A stretch of DNA of 11,826 bases, from assembly GCA_002693605.1 (NCBI GenBank), contig NZQO01000125.1:1-11826 (forward strand), read 5' to 3'. Shown here one piece after another: positions 7,283-11,826 of this stretch (position 1 is its first letter; each line of letters starts with the position of its first letter). The notes under the pieces were generated by a model. That model had not been told where the DNA came from. It worked only from the letters and a program-made list of their open reading frames with translations, and did no database searches. The stretch comes from Flavobacteriaceae bacterium (GTDB lineage: Bacteria; Bacteroidota; Bacteroidia; Flavobacteriales; Flavobacteriaceae). The position numbers and the translations under genes are program-made.

Positions 7283-8548
7283 ATGCGCAAAATTCTGCTA
7301 TTATTGGTTCTATTGGCCCAGTACCCTCTCACCGCGCAGGAACCGGCCATTCAGACCGAGCAGGACACCACCGCCACACGAACCGAAAAAAAGGAAAGCC
7401 CCTTTAACACGGGGTTCTATCCGCTGGGGTTTTTCGACGTGGACCTGCGCTATTTTATCAAGTACAACAATTACGAGGGCATACGGTTGGGGGTGGGCGG
7501 CGTAACCAACGACAACCTTTTTGAGCGCTACAAATTGGGTGGGTACGTGGCCCGCGGTTTCAAGGACCGGGACATTAAGTTTAGCCTGGGCGGGAGTGTT
7601 CGCTTTAACCCCGAGACCAAGACGTGGCTTAACCTCTACTATGTAGATGACATTAGGGAGATAGGCACCTTCGAGTACCTCACCAGTGCGCGGGTCTACT
7701 CCGTTTTTGAACCGCGCTTGGTAAACGTGACCCAATTTTACAAGCACCGAACGTGGCAAACCAGCTTGCAGCACGAGTTTTCACCGAAGTTCCTTTCGGA
7801 AATTCGCCTGTCGCGCAGCCGCATCGAGCAAATTGAGGATTACTTCTATATCCTAGATGGCGTGGCGTACCAAGATTATGAAACTTCGGAAATTACCGCC
7901 TCGGTTCGAATAAGTCCGAAGACCAATTTCTTCACCACAAAAGATGGGAGGGTAGAATATTTTGACGGTTTTCCTAAGATAAGCGCCGAGATAACGCAAG
8001 GCATCCAAGGGATCGCCAAAAGCGATTTCAACTATACCAAATTTGGATTAAAACTGGACTATTACATTAAGCGAACCGACCTCTCCTCCACCAATTTCGT
8101 ATTGGAGGGGATGTACGCCTTGGGCGATGTGCCGCTTACCCATCTATACCACGCCTACCCCAACGCGCCTACCAAAGATGAGATATTACAACGCTTCTCG
8201 GTGGCGGGCAGGCGCAGTTTTGAGACCATGTACTTTGGCGAATTCTTTTCAGATAAATTGGCAACCTTACAGATAAAGCACAGCCTGCGCAGGTTCGAGA
8301 TTTCAGAACGCTTTCGGCCAGAGCTGGTGCTCATAACGCGCCACGCCATAGGCAATATGGACGCCATAGAGGACCACGTGGGCATTCCCTTCAACACGCT
8401 TGAAGAGGTATACAACGAAAGCGGCGTGGAGCTCAACAAGCTATTATTTGGCTTTGGGCTAAGCTTCGCCTACCGCTACGGATTTTACAACCTGCCCGAC
8501 TTTGAAGACAACATCTCCTTTAAGTTTACTTTTTACCTGAAATTGTAG
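7283..8548 (+). CDS. DUF5686-like outer-membrane beta-barrel protein
   Basis: A probable outer-membrane protein of unknown function. The 421-residue product begins with a signal peptide (MRKILLLLVLLAQYPLTA), no lipobox cysteine, and likely cleavage near residue 18-19. A Thr/Lys/Glu-rich linker follows to about residue 40. The segments EGIRLGVGGVTND (65-77) and LGGYVARGFKDRDIKFSLG (85-103) resemble the C-terminal part of DUF5686 proteins. The rest alternates aromatic and polar residues as in transmembrane strands, and the chain ends FKFTFYLKL, fitting a final barrel strand. DUF5686 proteins usually run to about 800 residues with an N-terminal carboxypeptidase-regulatory-like domain. That domain is absent here, and the signal peptide argues this is a genuine short form rather than a fragment. 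It has its own promoter element and a terminator upstream. The family call is from memory of the motif and is less certain than the barrel call. Confidence 0.7.
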   Translation: MRKILLLLVLLAQYPLTAQEPAIQTEQDTTATRTEKKESPFNTGFYPLGFFDVDLRYFIKYNNYEGIRLGVGGVTNDNLFERYKLGGYVARGFKDRDIKFSLGGSVRFNPETKTWLNLYYVDDIREIGTFEYLTSARVYSVFEPRLVNVTQFYKHRTWQTSLQHEFSPKFLSEIRLSRSRIEQIEDYFYILDGVAYQDYETSEITASVRISPKTNFFTTKDGRVEYFDGFPKISAEITQGIQGIAKSDFNYTKFGLKLDYYIKRTDLSSTNFVLEGMYALGDVPLTHLYHAYPNAPTKDEILQRFSVAGRRSFETMYFGEFFSDKLATLQIKHSLRRFEISERFRPELVLITRHAIGNMDAIEDHVGIPFNTLEEVYNESGVELNKLLFGFGLSFAYRYGFYNLPDFEDNISFKFTFYLKL

Positions 8549-8597
8549 GCTAACATAAATTATTCGCTAAAAATCGGGCAGCACAATAGGATATCCG

Positions 8598-8605
8598 TAC
8601 CTTTG
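8598..8605 (+). promoter_or_regulatory. candidate -7 element for the RND gene
   Basis: TACCTTTG matches TAnnTTTG exactly and ends 22 nt before the TTG start of the RND gene. No TTG -33 box is found at the proper spacing. The 8-bp palindrome GGATATCC (8589-8596) sits just upstream; it may be chance. No terminator hairpin separates the barrel gene from this element, so readthrough is also possible. Confidence 0.5.
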
Positions 8606-8615
8606 CGCCAGCAAA

Positions 8616-8625
8616 AAAGAAGGTG
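8616..8625 (+). promoter_or_regulatory. Shine-Dalgarno-like sequence before TTG start
   Basis: AAAGAAGGTG differs from the full anti-SD complement AAAGGAGGTG by one base and ends two bases before the TTG start. The AGG core lies about 4 nt from the start, shorter than optimal. It is the only such match I see in front of a gene here. Bacteroidetes ribosomes usually do not use this pairing, so its use is uncertain. Confidence 0.3.
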
Positions 8626-8627
8626 TT

Positions 8628-11021
8628 TTGGACAAGCTTTTCAGTATCGGTTTTTGGAGCGCCGTAGCGCGGTTTATCCTTCGCAACCGTACCCTCATCT
8701 TAATTGCCATCGCCGCCATTACCGTGTTCTTTGCACTGCAGTGGAAGCATATGCGCTTTACCTATACCGAGGCCAACCTCCTGCCAGACGACCATCCCAC
8801 CAATATAGCGTACAACGAATTCCTTTCGCATTTTGGCGAGGAAGGCAACTTAATCGTACTGGGCGTTGCCGACAGCACCCTGTTCACCCCAAAGAACTTC
8901 AATGCCTGGACCCAATTGGCAAAGGAGCTGAACGCCTATGAGGCGGTGGAGCTCACCTTATCGGTTGGCGATTTGCAGAAGCTGGAAAAGCGAAGCGACA
9001 CCTCTGCCTTCCAGATGGTTCCCTTTATATCCGACACCATTGCCACCCAAGCGCAGCTTAGCGAATACCAAGACCAACTCTTCAACGAAACGCCCTTCTA
9101 TGAAGGCTTGGTGTATAACAGCGACAAGACCTCGGTGCGTACGGCAGTGTATTTGAAAAAGGACATTATTAACACCCCTGCACGCAAGGACTTCATTACC
9201 GATGACTTGATTCCGCGTATCGAATTGTTCGAGGAGGAAACCGGCATCGAGGTGCACACCTCGGGCATGCCATACATCCGCACCCTGAATTCGCAGACCA
9301 TAATCGACGAAATTGGCTGGTTTATTGGTGCCGCCCTATTGGTGACTTCCCTAATTTTCTTTTTCTTTTTCCGCTCCTTCAGGGCGACGTTCATCTCGAT
9401 GGTCACGGTCATCATAGGCGTGATGTGGGCCTTTGGCATTTTAGGATTGCTGCATTACGAGATTACGGTGCTCACGGCGCTTATTCCGCCCTTGATAATC
9501 GTAATCGGGATTCCCAATTGTATTTTCCTCATTAACAAATACCAACAGGAAATTAAGCAGCACGGCAACCAAGCAAAATCGTTGCAGCGCGTTATTGCCA
9601 AGGTAGGAAATGCCACGCTCATGACCAATGTTACTACGGCATCGGGCTTTGCGACCTTTATCCTCACCAACAGCAAATTGCTTACGGAGTTTGGTATCGT
9701 GGCGTCGATAAACATCATCGCCATTTTCCTCTTGAGCTTGTTCATCATCCCCATCGTATACAGCTATATGGCTGTGCCGAAATATAAGCATCTTAAACAT
9801 TTGAACAAACGCTGGATTGGCGGATTTGTAAATTGGATGGAACGCATGGTACGTGAGCACCGCATTGCAATTTACATTATGGCCGTATGCCTCTTGTGCG
9901 CCAGTATTATTGGCATGTACAACATTCGCATTTCTGGGAGCATTATTGAAGACATGCCCCAAAAAGCCGATTTCTTCCAGGACATCCGTTTTTTCGAGAA
10001 AGAGTACGATGGTATTATGCCTATTGAAATAGTAATTGACACCGAACGTAAGAAAGGCGTAATGAATCTGGGCACCCTAAAACGTATTGAAGAGCTTCAG
10101 GAATACCTTCGCGAAATTCCGGAATTTTCAAAACCCCTTTCGGTTACCGAATTGGTAAAGTACAGCAAGCAGGCCTATTACAATAATAACCCCGACTATT
10201 ACCAACTGCCCAACAGCCAAGAGCGTACCTTTATTCTCTCGTATGCGAAAAACAGTGCTTCCGAGACCAATTTGCTAACCAGTTATGTAGACAGTACCGG
10301 GCAATATGCGCGCATCACCACCTTCATGGCCGATACCGAAACCGAACGGTTCGATAGGATTGAGGAAGATTTACGCGCCAAGGTATCCAAGATTTTTCCC
10401 GAGGAGCGTTATAGCGTTTCCATTACGGGCAAGGCGCTCGTATTCCAGAAAGGAACCAAGTACTTGGTAAATAACCTTGTTATTTCACTCTCCCTGGCCA
10501 TCCTGCTCATTGCCCTCTTTATGGCCTGGATGTTCCGTAGTTTCAAGATGATATTGGTGTCGCTTATTCCCAACCTTCTGCCCCTTATCATCACGGCCGG
10601 GCTTATGGGTTTTTTGGGCGTTCCCATTAAACCCTCCACCATTTTGGTGTTCAGCATCGCCTTTGGTATTTCGGTAGATGACACCATTCATTTCTTGGCC
10701 AAGTACCGCCAGGAACTTATTGCCAACAATTGGAAGATTAAAAAATCGGTTTACGCCGCACTGCGCGAAACCGGGGTGAGTATGTTCTATACCTCCATCG
10801 TATTGTTCTTCGGGTTTTCGGTTTTCACCATTTCCAGTTTCGGCGGAACGGTGGCCCTCGGGGCATTGGTGTCGGCGACCTTACTATTTGCAATGCTCGC
10901 CAACCTATTGTTGTTGCCGGCCCTGTTACTTACCCTCGAGAAGGAAATTGCCAACAAGAAGACATTTAAGAAACCGGCATTGAAGATTATTCCCGAAGAC
11001 GAACTAGACGAAGAGCGTTAG
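8628..11021 (+). CDS. RND superfamily (MMPL/HAE3-like) exporter
   Basis: An inner-membrane transporter, presumably proton-driven, with lipid-like or other hydrophobic substrates; the substrate cannot be read from sequence. The 797-residue chain has the duplicated RND plan: TM1 (about 21-37), a periplasmic domain (about 40-225), TM2-6 (231-248, 255-275, 279-303, 330-346, 354-382), TM7 (412-430), a second periplasmic domain (about 432-612), and TM8-12 (617-636, 641-663, 668-690, 717-735, 742-770). It ends in a charged tail (EDELDEER). TM10 holds GISVDDTIH with Asp684-Asp685, the likely proton-relay pair. The matching TM4 site reads GIPNCIF (294-300) and has no acidic residue. The TTG start is chosen because the next Met (42) would remove TM1, no in-frame ATG or GTG lies between it and the -7 element, and its distance from that element matches neighbouring genes. 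Confidence 0.9.
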   Translation: MDKLFSIGFWSAVARFILRNRTLILIAIAAITVFFALQWKHMRFTYTEANLLPDDHPTNIAYNEFLSHFGEEGNLIVLGVADSTLFTPKNFNAWTQLAKELNAYEAVELTLSVGDLQKLEKRSDTSAFQMVPFISDTIATQAQLSEYQDQLFNETPFYEGLVYNSDKTSVRTAVYLKKDIINTPARKDFITDDLIPRIELFEEETGIEVHTSGMPYIRTLNSQTIIDEIGWFIGAALLVTSLIFFFFFRSFRATFISMVTVIIGVMWAFGILGLLHYEITVLTALIPPLIIVIGIPNCIFLINKYQQEIKQHGNQAKSLQRVIAKVGNATLMTNVTTASGFATFILTNSKLLTEFGIVASINIIAIFLLSLFIIPIVYSYMAVPKYKHLKHLNKRWIGGFVNWMERMVREHRIAIYIMAVCLLCASIIGMYNIRISGSIIEDMPQKADFFQDIRFFEKEYDGIMPIEIVIDTERKKGVMNLGTLKRIEELQEYLREIPEFSKPLSVTELVKYSKQAYYNNNPDYYQLPNSQERTFILSYAKNSASETNLLTSYVDSTGQYARITTFMADTETERFDRIEEDLRAKVSKIFPEERYSVSITGKALVFQKGTKYLVNNLVISLSLAILLIALFMAWMFRSFKMILVSLIPNLLPLIITAGLMGFLGVPIKPSTILVFSIAFGISVDDTIHFLAKYRQELIANNWKIKKSVYAALRETGVSMFYTSIVLFFGFSVFTISSFGGTVALGALVSATLLFAMLANLLLLPALLLTLEKEIANKKTFKKPALKIIPEDELDEER

Positions 11022-11031
11022 CACTTCCGTA

Positions 11032-11061
11032 TTGCAGAAAACGGTCAAAAAAGTATCTTTA
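11032..11061 (+). promoter_or_regulatory. candidate promoter for asnS
   Basis: A TTG at 11032-11034 is followed after 19 nt by TATCTTTA at 11054-11061, matching TAnnTTTG at all but the last base. The spacing equals that of the rplM promoter, and the element ends 22 nt before the ATG. I see no terminator between the RND stop and this site. Confidence 0.55.
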
Positions 11062-11083
11062 CGCTTTCAAACAAAACAGAATT

Positions 11084-11826
11084 ATGCAACATATACCTAT
11101 TGCCGAATTACTCCAGCAGGAACCTTCCCTGCACGAAATTACCGTAAAGGGGTGGGTTCGCTCCTTTAGAAGCAACCGCTTTATCGCCCTGAACGACGGT
11201 TCCACCATCCACAACCTTCAATGCGTGGTGGATTTTGAGCATTTCGAGGAAGCTGTGCTCCGTAAAATTACCGTAGGAGCGGCAATTGAAGTGAGCGGTC
11301 ATTTGGTGGCCAGCCAAGGACAGGGACAGGCCGTCGAGGTACAAGTAGCAAAGGTGACGATCCTGGGCGAGGCAGATCCGGAAGATGTAAAGCGCACCAT
11401 CCTCTCGCCCAAGCGGCACAGTCTGGAAAAATTGCGCGAGCAGGCCCACCTGCGCGTTCGCACCAACACCTTTGGCGCCGTTATGCGCACTCGATCCAAA
11501 TTGGCGTTCGCCATTCACGAGTATTTCCAGAAAAATGGATTTTACTATATGAACTCCCCTATCATCACCGGCAGTGATGCCGAGGGGGCTGGCGAGATGT
11601 TCCGCGTGTCGTCGCTAGACCAGAAGAATCCACCGCTAAACGAAGACGGTACGGTAAACCACAAGGAAGATTTCTTCGGAAAGGAGACCAACCTAACCGT
11701 TAGCGGGCAATTGGAAGCCGAAACTTACGCCATGGGCCTTGGCAAGGTGTACACGTTTGGCCCCACCTTTCGGGCCGAGAACAGCAATACCTCGCGACAC
11801 TTGGCCGAATTCTGGATGATTGAACC
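11084..11826 (+). CDS. asnS: asparaginyl-tRNA synthetase (3' truncated by window edge)
   Basis: A class II aminoacyl-tRNA synthetase that charges tRNA-Asn with asparagine in the cytoplasm. The 247 complete codons, plus a final CC that must encode Pro, cover just over half of the usual roughly 465-480 residues. The N-terminal OB-fold anticodon-binding domain (about 15-95) includes VKGWVRSFRSNRFIALNDGS. The linker ILSPKRHSLEKLREQAHLR and motif 1 region (FFxxNGFYYMNSPIITG-like, about 147-163) follow. SGQLEAETYAMGLGKVYTFG (207-226) and motif 2 FRAENSNTSRHLAEFWM (229-245) identify AsnRS rather than AspRS. A loop of about 29 residues (177-205, LDQKNPP...FFGKE) sits before SGQLEAE. The frame is open to the last base. 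The ATG follows an A-rich stretch with no Shine-Dalgarno motif. Confidence 0.96.
   Translation, partial: MQHIPIAELLQQEPSLHEITVKGWVRSFRSNRFIALNDGSTIHNLQCVVDFEHFEEAVLRKITVGAAIEVSGHLVASQGQGQAVEVQVAKVTILGEADPEDVKRTILSPKRHSLEKLREQAHLRVRTNTFGAVMRTRSKLAFAIHEYFQKNGFYYMNSPIITGSDAEGAGEMFRVSSLDQKNPPLNEDGTVNHKEDFFGKETNLTVSGQLEAETYAMGLGKVYTFGPTFRAENSNTSRHLAEFWMIE

Noticed and set aside
7310..7774. 154-codon minus-strand open frame inside the barrel gene
   Set aside because: Antisense to the signal peptide and first strands; no motif, no promoter element in the right orientation that I can see.
8589..8596. Palindrome GGATATCC as an operator
   Set aside because: Eight bases is too short to claim an operator, and no second copy or known regulator is present nearby.
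8603..8941. 112-codon plus-strand frame overlapping the RND gene start
   Set aside because: Starts inside the -7 element and is rich in Arg/His/Pro with no motif, whereas the RND frame encodes a clear family protein.
9441..9962. 173-codon minus-strand open frame inside the RND gene
   Set aside because: Antisense to clear transmembrane coding sequence; His/Asn-rich composition typical of a reversed hydrophobic gene.
11027..11044. CCGT/ACGG inverted repeat between the RND gene and asnS as a terminator
   Set aside because: Only 4 bp with a 10-nt loop, and followed by A rather than T residues on the plus strand.

Overview
The window reads as an ordinary housekeeping stretch of a Bacteroidetes chromosome, most likely class Flavobacteriia. 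The evidence is threefold: the gene order rplM-rpsI-rpsB-tsf-pyrH-frr; exact or near matches to the Bacteroidetes sigma element TAnnTTTG, mostly about 18-22 nt before start codons; and A-rich translation starts that almost all lack a Shine-Dalgarno sequence. All eleven genes lie on the plus strand and cover most of the window. No gene-free gap exceeds 300 bases. I see no mobile element, CRISPR array, tRNA, rRNA or phage gene.

Layout. Positions 1-2760 hold the 3' four-fifths of a single-chain pyruvate carboxylase gene (pyc), whose start lies upstream of the window. A consensus promoter and a leader of about 70 nt precede rplM (GTG start) and rpsI, which overlap by one base and end in a strong terminator. 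The rpsB gene follows a structured leader with alternative pairings, and its protein carries a charged tail of about 65 residues. A second terminator separates rpsB from tsf, and a third follows tsf. The pyrH and frr genes form a unit with their own promoter and terminator. Next come an outer-membrane barrel of the DUF5686 kind, an RND/MMPL-type membrane exporter (TTG start), and the first 248 codons of asnS, which runs off the right edge.

Function. The central block makes parts of the translation machinery (uL13, uS9, uS2, EF-Ts, ribosome recycling factor, AsnRS) together with UMP kinase of pyrimidine synthesis. Pyruvate carboxylase supplies oxaloacetate. The barrel and the RND protein are envelope proteins, each apparently with its own promoter, and nothing in the sequence proves they act together.

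I found no convincing undescribed system. The points most worth checking are the rpsB leader, the terminator-bounded tsf gene with no visible promoter, the tail on S2, the one-sided acidic pair in the RND protein, and the stand-alone DUF5686-like barrel.
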